A DNA stretch of 64,000 nt from an uncultured Oscillospiraceae bacterium (GTDB taxonomy: Bacteria > Bacillota > Clostridia > Oscillospirales > Oscillospiraceae), in contig CAKTQP010000002.1 of the NCBI GenBank assembly GCA_934597165.1, positions 57,812 through 121,811 on the forward strand, written 5' to 3'. Positions 17,165 through 26,253 of the stretch are shown here, piece after piece (the first letter of the stretch is position 1; every line of letters starts with the position of its first letter). The position numbers were made by a program, and so were the translations under genes. The notes under the pieces were generated by a model. That model worked only from the letters and a program-made list of their open reading frames with translations, made no database searches and was not told the DNA's origin.

Positions 17165-18160
17165 ATGGACAATATGTATGGCGGCGCAGGCCAGGGCGGT
17201 TATCAGGCCGGTGGCCAGAAGTTCTGTGCCCAGTGTGGTCAGAAATTGGATGCGGGCGCTCGTTTTTGCCCCAAATGCGGCGCACCCTGCGCCTCTGGCG
17301 GCGGATGGGCACCTAAGCAGCCTAGCGGCGGCTACGGTGGTGGCTACGGCGGCGGCTATAGTGGCGGCGGCTCGTTCTCTATGCCCGGCGGCGGGAACTC
17401 GTTCCATATGGAGACGGATGGCTCCCCTCTGGGACAGGTCAAGGAGCTGTGTGGCGGCATGATGAGCATCATCTTTGTGGGGCTGTATTGCCTGGGCACT
17501 TTGCTGAGCCTGTGCCTGAACTTCTCGCTGGCCACCTTGGTCTCCCTCATCATCAACATCCTGTTCTGCGTAGGGTTCGGCATGAACCTCTACGGCGCTC
17601 GGACGGGTCAGCTGCGGGACACCGGCATGACCATCATCTGCGGCACGCTGCTGGCGCAGCAGATCATCACCACTGTGGGCATCGCCATCACCGGCATCAT
17701 TTCCCTGGTGGCGCTGGCCAAATTGAGCCAATATGATTCGAGTGCGATAGGTGCTATCATCGTCGTTCTCCTGGTGGTGGCTGTGCTGATGGCCTTCTTC
17801 GTTGCCTATTACGGCGGACTGAGAAAGACGGCTGTCTCCACACGGGACATCATCAGAACCGGGAGCGGGACGATTGAGACGTCCATGTTCGTCATCGTAC
17901 TGATGTGCATCTCCGCGGTCTCGGCTCTGATCGGCCTGTTCGCGGCAGCCAGTCTGAGCAATGCGCTGTATCGGGTTTTGGGTTCTAGCGCGGATGTGCT
18001 GGGCTCCCTGGTGGGGGGCAACGCCTTTGTGGCCATTATCAATGTGGCAGCACAGGTGATGGCAGTGATCATCCTCATCCAGCTCCGTGGGACGGCAGGT
18101 CAGAACGGCCCCACTCCGCCCACTGCATCGCAGGGGACGAGATACGGCCAGTATCGCTAA
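17165..18160 (+). CDS. Zinc-ribbon polytopic membrane protein
   Basis: A 331-residue protein starting at ATG 17165 after AAAGGAGG. An N-terminal zinc ribbon (FCAQCGQKLDAGARFCPKCG, residues ~20-38) is followed by a Gly-rich linker (GGYGGGYGGGYSGGG), then about six hydrophobic segments between residues ~105 and 315. No catalytic motif is visible in the membrane part. Architecture (ribbon plus Gly-rich linker plus several helices) is common in Firmicutes for uncharacterised membrane proteins. It belongs to the zinc-ribbon trio following kinase 5. Function unknown. Confidence 0.82.
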   Translation: MDNMYGGAGQGGYQAGGQKFCAQCGQKLDAGARFCPKCGAPCASGGGWAPKQPSGGYGGGYGGGYSGGGSFSMPGGGNSFHMETDGSPLGQVKELCGGMMSIIFVGLYCLGTLLSLCLNFSLATLVSLIINILFCVGFGMNLYGARTGQLRDTGMTIICGTLLAQQIITTVGIAITGIISLVALAKLSQYDSSAIGAIIVVLLVVAVLMAFFVAYYGGLRKTAVSTRDIIRTGSGTIETSMFVIVLMCISAVSALIGLFAAASLSNALYRVLGSSADVLGSLVGGNAFVAIINVAAQVMAVIILIQLRGTAGQNGPTPPTASQGTRYGQYR

Positions 18161-18167
18161 AGGAAAA

Positions 18168-18202
18168 CCGCTCGTCCACCCTATCATGGGGTGGACGAGC
18201 GG
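18168..18202. terminator. 14-bp perfect hairpin after the zinc-ribbon membrane gene
   Basis: CCGCTCGTCCACCC pairs perfectly with GGGTGGACGAGCGG around a 7-base loop. On the + strand the downstream side is A-rich, not T-rich, so intrinsic termination there is doubtful; read on the minus strand it is followed by TTTTCC. It may instead stabilise mRNA ends or attenuate the next gene. Confidence 0.45.
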
Positions 18203-18230
18203 AAAATAAATGGGAAATATGGAAGCGAAC

Positions 18231-19058
18231 ATGGGAAAAACAATGAAATTCAAACCGATCCTGCTGATCGTTCCCTTTCTCTGCGCCCTTTGCGTCCTCT
18301 TTCTGGTGGATCAGCTGTACTTGACACCGCTGGAACAGGCAGCAGCCGCACAGAGAGCGCAGAGCGGCCAGTCGGCCACAGAGGGGACGGGAACGACTGG
18401 GACGGCAGACAGAGCACCGCTGGTGCTCTCCCTTGCCATCGGTCGAACCGGCTCCTTGCAGGAGGGGGGCGGCGAGCCCATCTATAAGACCACCAATGCG
18501 AAGACCAAACCCGTGGCGGTCTTGCAGTACAACTGCGCCGTGTTGGTGAAGGAGGACGCGACGACACCGGAGTGGGTGTGTGTGGACTTGCCGGGAGATG
18601 AGTACAACGGTGTGGGCTACGTGAAAGCCAGCGCGGTGGAGCGGAAACAGCTGACCGTTGGCAGCACCGACCCGACCCGGGATGAGATCGTCAAGAACGC
18701 CGTGGGCTACATCGGCCTGCGCTTCGTCCGCTTCGGCGACTCCCTGGAGACCGGCCTGGACTGCTCCAACTTTATCCGCCGCATCTACGCCTTGAGCGGG
18801 ATCTCCATCCCGGACACCCCCAACGCCCAACGGGACGCAGGGCTGTTGGTGCAGGAAGCGGAGGCGCAGCCGGGGGATCTGATCCATTACCCGGTGAACG
18901 AGGGGTATGGCCACGTGGCCATGTACCTGGGAGACGGGATGATGATCAACTGCTCCGGCGCCGCTGGGAAGCACTATCCCCAGGGCGGCGTGCGCATCTG
19001 TCGTCTGCAATACAAGGGACGGGAGTCATACGAGATGTATGACTTGCTGTCATCCTAA
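18231..19058 (+). CDS. Membrane-anchored NlpC/P60 peptidoglycan hydrolase
   Basis: About 275 residues from ATG 18231 (GGAAG upstream); in-frame ATGs at 18210 and 18243 are alternatives. An N-terminal hydrophobic segment (ILLIVPFLCALCVLFLV) should act as signal anchor. A bacterial SH3-like region (residues ~75-140; 'PIYKTTNAKTKPVAVL', 'YVKASAV') precedes an NlpC/P60 domain with catalytic Cys in 'GLDCSNFIRRIY', His in 'GYGHVAMYLGDG', and the downstream MINCSG/GVRI segment. It would cut peptidoglycan stem peptides outside the cell. In this context it may release muropeptides that the PASTA kinases sense, or clear a path for secretion (inference). Confidence 0.88.
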   Translation: MGKTMKFKPILLIVPFLCALCVLFLVDQLYLTPLEQAAAAQRAQSGQSATEGTGTTGTADRAPLVLSLAIGRTGSLQEGGGEPIYKTTNAKTKPVAVLQYNCAVLVKEDATTPEWVCVDLPGDEYNGVGYVKASAVERKQLTVGSTDPTRDEIVKNAVGYIGLRFVRFGDSLETGLDCSNFIRRIYALSGISIPDTPNAQRDAGLLVQEAEAQPGDLIHYPVNEGYGHVAMYLGDGMMINCSGAAGKHYPQGGVRICRLQYKGRESYEMYDLLSS

Positions 19059-19071
19059 AGGGGAGGGTGCT

Positions 19072-20106
19072 ATGTATCAGAATCGGATTGCAAAATGGGA
19101 CAATTTGAAGCTGTTCCTGATCCTCTGCGTGGTCGTGGGACACACCATCTATACCTTCCACAATACCTCTGCCTTGGCGCGCTCCCTCTACCTCTTCCTG
19201 TACTCCTTCCATATGCCCGCCTTCCTCTTTGTGGCCGGTCTGTTCTCCAAACACGCCGTCCGGGCGAAGCGGTATGAGACGGTGGTGGAATACCTGGTCA
19301 TCTACGTGGTGATGAAGTTTTTGGAGACCGTCGGGGACTATCTGGCCAAGGGGAAGCTGTCCTTTCACTTCCTGTGGGAGGCAGGCCCGGCCTGGTTTGC
19401 CCTGGCGCTGGCGGTGTTCCTCTTCGTTACCATGCTGGTGCAGGAGATGAACCCGCGGTTCCTGTTTCTCAGTGCGCTGTTGGTCGGGTGCGTCGCCGGG
19501 CTGGACACCCACTTCGGTGACCACTTTGCCTCCATGCGCATCTGCGTCTTTTACCCGGTTTTTTTGGCCGGGTTCTACCTGGATCCCGCTTGGTTCGAAC
19601 TGCGTTGGCGCACCCTGCGTAGGCGGGTGGGGCTGCGCGTCCTGTCCGCACTGGTCTTGGTGGGCTGCCTGCTCCTCAGCTTGCAGTACCGGAAGCAGCT
19701 GTACCCGTTGGTGAAGCTGTTCAAGGGAAAGTACGAGTACAAGGAGATGGGCTATGGCCTGGAAGGGGTCTTGATCCGTCTGGCTTGCTACCTGTTCTGG
19801 GCGGTGGTGGTCTGCGCAGTGCTCTTCCTGGCGGGGGAGAAGGAGCGGTTCTACACTTGGCTGGGACAGCGCACCATGTCGGTCTTTATCTGGCACAGCC
19901 TGGCGCTGGTGGTGGTGCTCAACCTGTGCCATGGCACAGCCCTCTTGAAGTTCTGCTTCCCCCAGCTGTACGTGTTGGCAGGCGTTTGCGTGGCAGGCAT
20001 TCTCACCGTCCTGTGCGCCTACCTGCCCCAGATTCGGATGCCGAAGCCGACCGCCATCGAGGCGGAACCAGAGGAGAGAGAAGAGGAGGATGAATATGAA
20101 ACATAA
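19072..20106 (+). CDS. Acyltransferase family 3 membrane protein
   Basis: A 344-residue polytopic protein; ATG 19072 follows GGGGAGGG. The N-terminus 'IAKWDNLKLFLILCVVVGHTIY' carries the conserved His of the OafA/acyltransferase-3 family, and 'LYSFHMPAFLFVAGLF' the typical next helix. About ten hydrophobic segments fill the protein. Members O-acylate surface glycans or lipids. It is tightly spaced after the NlpC/P60 gene and its end overlaps the next gene by 11 bases, so the three are likely one transcript. It may modify a wall or capsular polymer; the acceptor cannot be inferred. Confidence 0.85.
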   Translation: MYQNRIAKWDNLKLFLILCVVVGHTIYTFHNTSALARSLYLFLYSFHMPAFLFVAGLFSKHAVRAKRYETVVEYLVIYVVMKFLETVGDYLAKGKLSFHFLWEAGPAWFALALAVFLFVTMLVQEMNPRFLFLSALLVGCVAGLDTHFGDHFASMRICVFYPVFLAGFYLDPAWFELRWRTLRRRVGLRVLSALVLVGCLLLSLQYRKQLYPLVKLFKGKYEYKEMGYGLEGVLIRLACYLFWAVVVCAVLFLAGEKERFYTWLGQRTMSVFIWHSLALVVVLNLCHGTALLKFCFPQLYVLAGVCVAGILTVLCAYLPQIRMPKPTAIEAEPEEREEEDEYET

Positions 20107-21595
20107 ACGAGGAAAGGTGATAGCGGCCATCGTGGCAGCGGTTGTTCTGTTGGGCGGCGTCACTGCCTTTGCCTGCGTCAACGCGGACAAGCTCAGCGGG
20201 ATATTCGGCGCAGTGCTTGGGATTGAGATACGCCAGGAGCAGGAGGAGACGCCGAAGACGTTGGAGGAGTATGCAAAAACGCTGTCCTGCTTGAAGTGCA
20301 TACACTACAATGGTTACTTGAAGGATCCGGGAGAAATAGACTTTACCTATGATATGTCTCAAGTACCTGCGGGACCGCTGGGGTATGCTTTGGAGGATTT
20401 CGATGAGGATGGTCAGAAGGAATTGCTTGTAATCACGCTGCAAGAAAATGATACATTGTTGGCTTCGATGTATGAGCAAGAGAGCGACAGCGTTCGATTG
20501 GCGGATCAGTATGACTTGGGACAGGATGAGATGTCTTTAGAGGTATACATGGCAAGCAATATGGCAAAGGCAGCGTTGACGGAATGCTATCTGTATGGAG
20601 AGAATGACATAGGGATCGAGCGATCGGAACTTGCGGAATTAGCAGCAGATGGGGTCTTTTTGAACTTTGTTGCTCTGCATTATGATGGGAGCAAGTTGGA
20701 GAAAAAGACACGAGCTTATACCGCGGGGTCTGATCTGGACTCGGATACTAGCTTTATGGACACACTGAAAACGGTAGGGATCCAGGGGCTGGATTGGGAC
20801 AAGGTAACGATGCGTGAGAAACACGTGCGAGATTATGTGAAAAACTACCGGCAAATCTGCGGTGTAGAGACGACCTATCTTTTGTCCTTTGAGGAGTTCT
20901 CCGACTGGATGGAGAATCCGACGCAGCCTTTGAAAGGCACGGACATCCATTTCTTGAGTGATGAAGAGCTGGAAAAGAACACCAAGGCCGTACAGGCAGC
21001 CTACCAGGAGCCGTCCCAAAAGACGGAGCAGGCGGATACGCAGCAGCAGTCCGCACAGGAGCCGGTTGGGGAAGGTTGGAAACAGGCGTATCTTGCACAT
21101 ATTGAAGACAGAAGAACAAGATTCCCGGAAAACGTGTGGGAAGAGGTTGATTTTTATCTGTTGGATATTAACGGAGACGAGATTCCCGAATTGTATATCA
21201 ATTATGGAAGTACAGCAGCAGGGAGTGAACTCTGCACGTACAATGGCAAAGAGGTGAAAAGTGCCTATATGTGGGAAAGCGGTCTCAGCTACATTAAAGG
21301 AGCCAATAAAGCTTGGGATGCTGGCGGACATCAAGGCGTTTATCATGATATTGTGTACACCATTAAAGACGGCGAGTTCTATGGAATTGCGAAAGGCGAG
21401 AATACACAAGATATACGAGAAGGCCATGAAGACGAAAAAACGTTTACTTGGGACGGTCAATCCGTCAGTGAGGATGAGTATCAGGAAAAATTGAATTCGT
21501 TCATTGATACCGAACAAGCTGTTTGGGTTTATGAAGCGGAAAAAGAATCAGTCTGTGACTATAACACCATCATCAATGCCATCAACCAATATTAA
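20096..21595 (+). CDS. Membrane-anchored protein with two Asp-rich (VCBS/EF-hand-like) motifs
   Basis: A 499-residue protein. ATG 20096 is preferred because GAGGAGG lies 6 bases upstream, whereas it abuts the ATG at 20090. One N-terminal transmembrane/signal segment (VIAAIVAAVVLLGGVTAFACV) is followed by an extracellular region with two 'DxDxDG'-type strands: FDEDGQKELLVI near residue 102 and DINGDEIPELYINYG near 357. Such motifs occur in FG-GAP/VCBS beta-propeller-like proteins and bind Ca2+. The middle is linked by a Gln/Ser/Glu region. The motif duplication suggests two similar domains. It closes the island just before a strong terminator. Function unknown. Confidence 0.75.
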   Translation: MKHKRGKVIAAIVAAVVLLGGVTAFACVNADKLSGIFGAVLGIEIRQEQEETPKTLEEYAKTLSCLKCIHYNGYLKDPGEIDFTYDMSQVPAGPLGYALEDFDEDGQKELLVITLQENDTLLASMYEQESDSVRLADQYDLGQDEMSLEVYMASNMAKAALTECYLYGENDIGIERSELAELAADGVFLNFVALHYDGSKLEKKTRAYTAGSDLDSDTSFMDTLKTVGIQGLDWDKVTMREKHVRDYVKNYRQICGVETTYLLSFEEFSDWMENPTQPLKGTDIHFLSDEELEKNTKAVQAAYQEPSQKTEQADTQQQSAQEPVGEGWKQAYLAHIEDRRTRFPENVWEEVDFYLLDINGDEIPELYINYGSTAAGSELCTYNGKEVKSAYMWESGLSYIKGANKAWDAGGHQGVYHDIVYTIKDGEFYGIAKGENTQDIREGHEDEKTFTWDGQSVSEDEYQEKLNSFIDTEQAVWVYEAEKESVCDYNTIINAINQY

Positions 21596-21602
21596 GCACC
21601 TG

Positions 21603-21638
21603 AAAAACGACCGGAAGTACCTCTTCCGGTCGTTTTTT
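21603..21638. terminator. Bidirectional intrinsic terminator
   Basis: A perfect 15-bp stem (AAAAACGACCGGAAG / CTTCCGGTCGTTTTT) around a 5-base loop, with A-run and T-run on the two sides. It separates the + strand island from the convergent feoB gene and can serve both. Confidence 0.9.
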
Positions 21639-21651
21639 ACAGTAGGATCGC

Positions 21652-23799
21652 TTACAGGAACAGCCGCGCCACATTGGCAAACACCATGCAGAACACAATC
21701 CCGACGACGGTAGGCAAAACCGCCGCCAGCGCCGTCCACTTCCAGCTTTGGGTCTCCTTGCGGATGGTCAGCAGGGTGGTGGAGCAGGGCCAGTGCATGA
21801 GGGAGAAGAGCATGGTGGAACCGGCGGTGACCCAGGTCCAGCCGTGGTCTAAAAACAGGGTTTTTAGTTCAAGCAGATTGTCCATGGATACCAAGCTGCC
21901 CTGAGCCAGATAGGCCATGATGACGATGGGCAGTACAATCTCATTGGCGGGAAATCCCAAGATAAACGCCACCAAAATCACCCCATCCAGCCCCATCAGC
22001 TGGGCAAACGGATCCAAAAAGTTCGCGCAGTGATTCAGCAGACTCACCCCGTCCACCGTCACATTGGCCATCCCCCACAGCACCATCCCCGCCGGTGCCG
22101 CTACCGCCACCGCACGCCCTAACACAAAGAGGGTGCGATCCCAGATAGACCGGACGATGACCTTGCCGATCTGCGGTTTTCGGTAGGGCGGCAACTCCAG
22201 GGTGAAAGAGGATGGGACACCCTTCAGGATGGTCTGGGACAGCAGTTTGGTGACGGCGAAGGTCACCCCCAGCCCCAACAGGATGAGCAGGGTCAGCAGC
22301 AGGGCGGACAGGAGGGAGGAGCACAGCCCGCCGGCGGTGCCGATGAAGAACAGGGTCAGCAGGGTGATGAGGGTGGGGAAACGGCCGTTGCAGGGGACGA
22401 AGCTGTTGGTCAGGATGGCCAGCAGCCGTTCCCGCGGGGAGTCGATGATGCGGCAGCCCACCACGCCGGCGGCGTTGCAGCCGAACCCCATGCAGATGGT
22501 CAGCGCCTGCTTCCCACAGGCACAGCATTTCTGGAAGGGTTTATCCAGGTTGTACGCCACCCGCGGCAGATACCCCACATCCTCCAACAGACTGAACAGG
22601 GGGAAGAAGATAGCCATAGGCGGCAGCATCACTGACACCACCCAAGCCAGCACGTGGAAGCAGCCGTCCACCAGCAACCCGTGGAGCCAGGCCGGTGCGT
22701 GGAGGGTCACAAAGAGCTGGCTCAGCTGCCCTTCCACCCAGAACAGGAAGGTGGACAGCCACTGGGACGGCACATTCGCCCCGGCGATGGTGAGCCAAAA
22801 CACCAGCGCCAGGAGCAGCAGCATCACCGGATAGCCGGTGCCCTTGCTGGTCAGGATGCGGTCTAGCTTCCGGTCGGTGCTGTGGCAGCCGTCCCGTTGG
22901 TATGTAACCACTTGACGGCTGATGGTCTCCGCCTCCGTCACCAAGCTGGTCACAATGGCATCCTTCACCTGCTTGGCGTCCAGTCCCGCCTGCCCCAGTT
23001 GGACATGAGCATTGGTCAGGGCGGCTTTCAGGGTCAGCGCGTGGAGACAGTCCACCCCCAGCTGCTGTCGGAGGGTCTCGAACAGGGTCGTGTCCGGTGC
23101 CAGCAGCTGCAACGCCAGCCAACGGGGTTGAATGGTCGTGCCTGCCACCAGAGGGGTCAGCTCCGGTTCCAGCAGGGAGAGCGCCTGCTCGATCTCCGGC
23201 GGGTAGGTGACCAGGTGGGGCGTGCAGTCCAGCGTGCCGTCCATCACCTGATCCACCGCGTCCATCAGGTTGGCCTGGGACGCCTTGCACTGTGCCACCG
23301 TGCTCACCACCGGCACGCCTAACAGGGTGGACAGCCGCCCCAAATCCAGCAGGATGCCCTTCCGGCGGGCCTCATCCATCAGATTCACGCAGACGATGAC
23401 CTGATTGGACAGCTCTAGGATTTGCAGCACCAGATTCAGGTTGCGCTCCAGACAAGTGGCGTCGCAGACCACGACCACCGCATTCGGCTGAGAGAAACAG
23501 AGAAAATCGCGGGCCACTTCCTCTTCGGCGGAGTGGGCCAGCAGGGAATACGTACCGGGAATGTCCACCAACACATAGTCGTGGGCGTCGGTGGAGCAGT
23601 AGCCTTGGGCGTTGGCCACCGTCTTGCCGGGCCAGTTGCCGGTGTGCTGCTTCATGCCAGTCAGGCCGTTGAACAGGGTGCTCTTGCCCACGTTGGGGTT
23701 GCCCGCCAGGGCGATCACCCGGTCTTCTGGCGACCGTTTCAGCACCGTCAGCCCACTGTCCAAAGCACCCGTTCCCGTGGCGTGATTGGTCAGTCCCAT
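21652..23799 (-). CDS. feoB: Ferrous iron transport protein B
   Basis: A 715-residue Fe2+ transporter. The N-terminal G domain has GNPNVGKST (G1, ~residues 33-41), 'DIPGTYSL' (G3) and 'NLMD' (G4). The membrane part includes the conserved Cys/Gly segments 'LPRVAYNLDKPFQ', 'GFGCNAAGVVGCRII' and 'NSFVPCNGRFP', and the C-terminal 'GFPANEIVLPI' seen in FeoB. Length is normal. ATG follows GAGGAGGG. It lies 13 bases after feoA, forming a feoAB operon. No FeoC follows; the gene ends near the shared terminator. Confidence 0.96.
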   Translation of the reverse strand: MGLTNHATGTGALDSGLTVLKRSPEDRVIALAGNPNVGKSTLFNGLTGMKQHTGNWPGKTVANAQGYCSTDAHDYVLVDIPGTYSLLAHSAEEEVARDFLCFSQPNAVVVVCDATCLERNLNLVLQILELSNQVIVCVNLMDEARRKGILLDLGRLSTLLGVPVVSTVAQCKASQANLMDAVDQVMDGTLDCTPHLVTYPPEIEQALSLLEPELTPLVAGTTIQPRWLALQLLAPDTTLFETLRQQLGVDCLHALTLKAALTNAHVQLGQAGLDAKQVKDAIVTSLVTEAETISRQVVTYQRDGCHSTDRKLDRILTSKGTGYPVMLLLLALVFWLTIAGANVPSQWLSTFLFWVEGQLSQLFVTLHAPAWLHGLLVDGCFHVLAWVVSVMLPPMAIFFPLFSLLEDVGYLPRVAYNLDKPFQKCCACGKQALTICMGFGCNAAGVVGCRIIDSPRERLLAILTNSFVPCNGRFPTLITLLTLFFIGTAGGLCSSLLSALLLTLLILLGLGVTFAVTKLLSQTILKGVPSSFTLELPPYRKPQIGKVIVRSIWDRTLFVLGRAVAVAAPAGMVLWGMANVTVDGVSLLNHCANFLDPFAQLMGLDGVILVAFILGFPANEIVLPIVIMAYLAQGSLVSMDNLLELKTLFLDHGWTWVTAGSTMLFSLMHWPCSTTLLTIRKETQSWKWTALAAVLPTVVGIVFCMVFANVARLFL

Positions 23800-23812
23800 C
23801 CAGCGTCCCTCC

Positions 23813-24049
23813 TCAGCAAGGCGTCACCCAGATGTGCTGCCCATCCACTGCCCGGATGGCGATGACCGCCCCACGGATGAGGAAAGCGGAGGGGTCACCG
23901 CCGGGACTGCGGCCGAGGCATTGGACGATGGTGTTTTGGATCAGCCCCATGTCCAGCAGCCGACGGCGGATGCTGCCGGTGGAGCGCAGCTCTTGGACGA
24001 TGGCCTGCTGACCGGGTTGTAGGTCATTCAAACAAACGTGTGGCTTCAT
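23813..24049 (-). CDS. feoA: Ferrous iron transport protein A
   Basis: A small SH3-like protein of 78 residues that supports FeoB. It has the typical 'LNDLQPGQQAIV', 'RRRLLDMGLIQNTIVQCLGRSPGGDP' and 'IAIRAVDGQHIWV' pattern. ATG 24049 fits GAAAGG upstream; a TTG at 24073 would add 8 residues and lacks spacing to a ribosome site. It is translated just before feoB. I could not identify a convincing Fur or DtxR operator upstream. Confidence 0.9.
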   Translation of the reverse strand: MKPHVCLNDLQPGQQAIVQELRSTGSIRRRLLDMGLIQNTIVQCLGRSPGGDPSAFLIRGAVIAIRAVDGQHIWVTPC

Positions 24050-24152
24050 CAAAAAGACACCTTTCTCAATCAAGTTTTGACAGAGCGGGGAACTCTGTTA
24101 CTATCCTATTCAGCGGGGGGAGAATCCGTGTCTTTCGTCGAATGGGAACAGG

Positions 24153-24192
24153 AAGAACCTCCACCGCGGTTCAGAAACGGGTGGAGGTTCTT
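24153..24192 (-). terminator. Hairpin terminator after the Bce-type permease
   Basis: AAGAACCTCCACC and GGTGGAGGTTCTT form a 13-bp perfect stem with a 14-base loop in the gap between feoA and the minus-strand permease gene. The T-tract is short and interrupted, so strength is uncertain. Confidence 0.6.
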
Positions 24193-24219
24193 GTGATGGA
24201 GAAAAAGTAGGGGATTGCG

Positions 24220-26253
24220 TTAAAAACGGGGGTCGGCTTGCTTCACCCGCACGATCTTATAATAGGTGTGCGCCGTCGCCCAGTAGACCAGGGCATAGAT
24301 GACAGCGAACCCGGCCAGGGTGCCCAGGGTGCAGAGGAGGAAGAAGGAACCGCTCATGGTCTTGGCGTACATGAACAGCTGTAACAGCTTGGTGATCATG
24401 TGGAAGGCGCCAAAGACGTGGATCATGGCGGTGACCAGGGGGAGGAAGAAGACCAGCAAGATCTGACTGTGGACGCTGCGGCGGACTTCCCGTTCGCTCA
24501 GCCCCACCTTCTGCATGATCTCATACCGTTTCTGGTCATCGTACCCTTCGGAGATCTGCTTGAAATAGATGATGAGTACAGTACCCAGCAGAAAGAGCAG
24601 TCCCAGGAACAACCCTAAGAAAAGGAACCCGCCATAGATGGCATAGAACTCCTGAGAGATGAATTGGCGGCAGCCGTAGGAGTAGGTCGTGTGAAACTTC
24701 GGGGAAAGCTGGTTGTAGAAGGTTTCCAGTTCTTCGTCGGCAGCATCCATGTCAAAGCAGTAGGTGTAGGTGAGGTCGGCCAACCGGGTGGTGTTATCGT
24801 CCGTGTCCAGCGCCTTGGTCTCCTTCTGATACAGCTCCTGCAAGGTCGCCTTATCGGGCACCACCAGGTAGTGGATGCTGACATAGTTGGTCAGGTTGCG
24901 AAAGGCATCGTAAAAGGGCAGGGGGGTGTCCGTCAGGCGCTGGGCGATGGTGAAGGTCTGGTCGCCCAGCTGAAAGTTGTTCTCCAGCTCCGCCCCCTCG
25001 CTGTAGCAGGCCACCTGACCCTTGGAGAGGGAGAGGGGCGTCTGGTTGTAACGGTTGTAGTCCTCCTGGGTGATGACACAGACGGTGCTGACGATGCTGG
25101 TGCTGCGGATGACGTCACCGTCCAGGGTCAGCTCATGGGAGGAGGAGAGGACGACAGGAAAGGAGAGGCTGGTGTAGGTCAGGACGTTCTCGGCCTGGTG
25201 ACCGGTCTTTTTGATCGCCTGTTCCATGGTCTTGACGACATCCTCCGCAGTCTGGGTTTCGTCCAGGGCAATGGTATAGTTGATGTTCCGGGGGAAGGAT
25301 TCCTTCAGGGAGGTCTCCACTCCTAAGTAGAGACAGACGGTGGTGGAGACGGTGACCAGGAGCATGGTGGACAGGATGCAGATGCTGGCCAGACCCACCG
25401 CGTTCTGCTTCATCCGGTAGAGGAGGCCGGAGACGGTGGTAAAGTGCTGGGGCTTGTAGTAGTAATGTTTGTTGGCCCGGAGCAGCTTCAGGACGGCGAT
25501 GGAACCGGCGGTGAAGATGCAATAGGTGCCGATGATGACCAGGACAACGGCGAAGAAGAAACGGGTCAGCGCTTGCAAAGGGGACTGGATGGTGTTGGCC
25601 ATGACGTAACCGGCCACCAGGGTGGCGGCTCCCACCAGAGCCAGCAGCCACTTGACCTTGGGTTCCCGCTCGCCTACTGAGGAGCTGCGCAGCAGCTCCA
25701 CTGGCTTGGACTTGTGCAGCTGGATCAGGTTGCGCAGCAGCACCAGCAGAAAGAGAACGGCAAAGAGAACGGTGGTCATGGCGATGCCAACGATGCTGAT
25801 GGAGAAGCCAAGGGACACGGGAAAGTGGAGGAGCTTAAAGAGCAGCATCAGCATGAGCTTGGACAGGATGATTCCGGCAGCCAGGCCGCAGACCAGGCTG
25901 AACACCCCCAAGAACAGCGCCTCCACCCGGAGCAGCCGGGCGATGTGCCGGGTTTCCATGCCTAGGATGCTGTACAGCCCCAGTTCATGCTGGCGGCGCT
26001 TCATCACAAAGCTGTTGGTGTAGAACACCAGGATGGCGGAGAAGATGGCCACCACCACGCAGCCCAGCCCCATCATCAACTGCACGTTGTTGGCGCTGGG
26101 GAAGCTGGCCAGGGTGTCGTCAAAGGACAGGTAGGCCAGGATGTAGAACATGGCCACGGTGGCGATGTTGGTCAGCAGGTAGGGGAGGTAGAATTGGTTG
26201 TTGCGCAGGACGTTGGTGACCGCCAGGTGGGGATAGAAGGTGATCTTACGCAT
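24220..26253 (-). CDS. Bce-type ABC transporter permease (FtsX-like)
   Basis: About 677 residues. Start taken at ATG 26253; a GTG at 26262 is an alternative. Pattern and length match BceB/VraG permeases: an N-terminal 'YLPYLLTNIATVAMFYIL' helix, FtsX-like helices with 'FYTNSFVMKRRQHELGLYSILGMETRHIARLL', a large extracellular domain between about residues 310 and 520, and C-terminal helices with 'GYDDQKRYEIMQKVGLSEREVRRSVHSQ'. Such permeases sense and relieve lipid II-directed peptide antibiotics. Its start overlaps the ATPase gene end, and the partner two-component genes lie just upstream, a canonical Bce module. Confidence 0.92.
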   Translation of the reverse strand: MRKITFYPHLAVTNVLRNNQFYLPYLLTNIATVAMFYILAYLSFDDTLASFPSANNVQLMMGLGCVVVAIFSAILVFYTNSFVMKRRQHELGLYSILGMETRHIARLLRVEALFLGVFSLVCGLAAGIILSKLMLMLLFKLLHFPVSLGFSISIVGIAMTTVLFAVLFLLVLLRNLIQLHKSKPVELLRSSSVGEREPKVKWLLALVGAATLVAGYVMANTIQSPLQALTRFFFAVVLVIIGTYCIFTAGSIAVLKLLRANKHYYYKPQHFTTVSGLLYRMKQNAVGLASICILSTMLLVTVSTTVCLYLGVETSLKESFPRNINYTIALDETQTAEDVVKTMEQAIKKTGHQAENVLTYTSLSFPVVLSSSHELTLDGDVIRSTSIVSTVCVITQEDYNRYNQTPLSLSKGQVACYSEGAELENNFQLGDQTFTIAQRLTDTPLPFYDAFRNLTNYVSIHYLVVPDKATLQELYQKETKALDTDDNTTRLADLTYTYCFDMDAADEELETFYNQLSPKFHTTYSYGCRQFISQEFYAIYGGFLFLGLFLGLLFLLGTVLIIYFKQISEGYDDQKRYEIMQKVGLSEREVRRSVHSQILLVFFLPLVTAMIHVFGAFHMITKLLQLFMYAKTMSGSFFLLCTLGTLAGFAVIYALVYWATAHTYYKIVRVKQADPRF

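Noticed and set aside
16541..18253. 570-codon open frame antisense to the zinc-ribbon genes
   Set aside because: Low-complexity His/Arg-rich translation without motifs; the + strand genes have zinc ribbons, YARHG and good ribosome sites.
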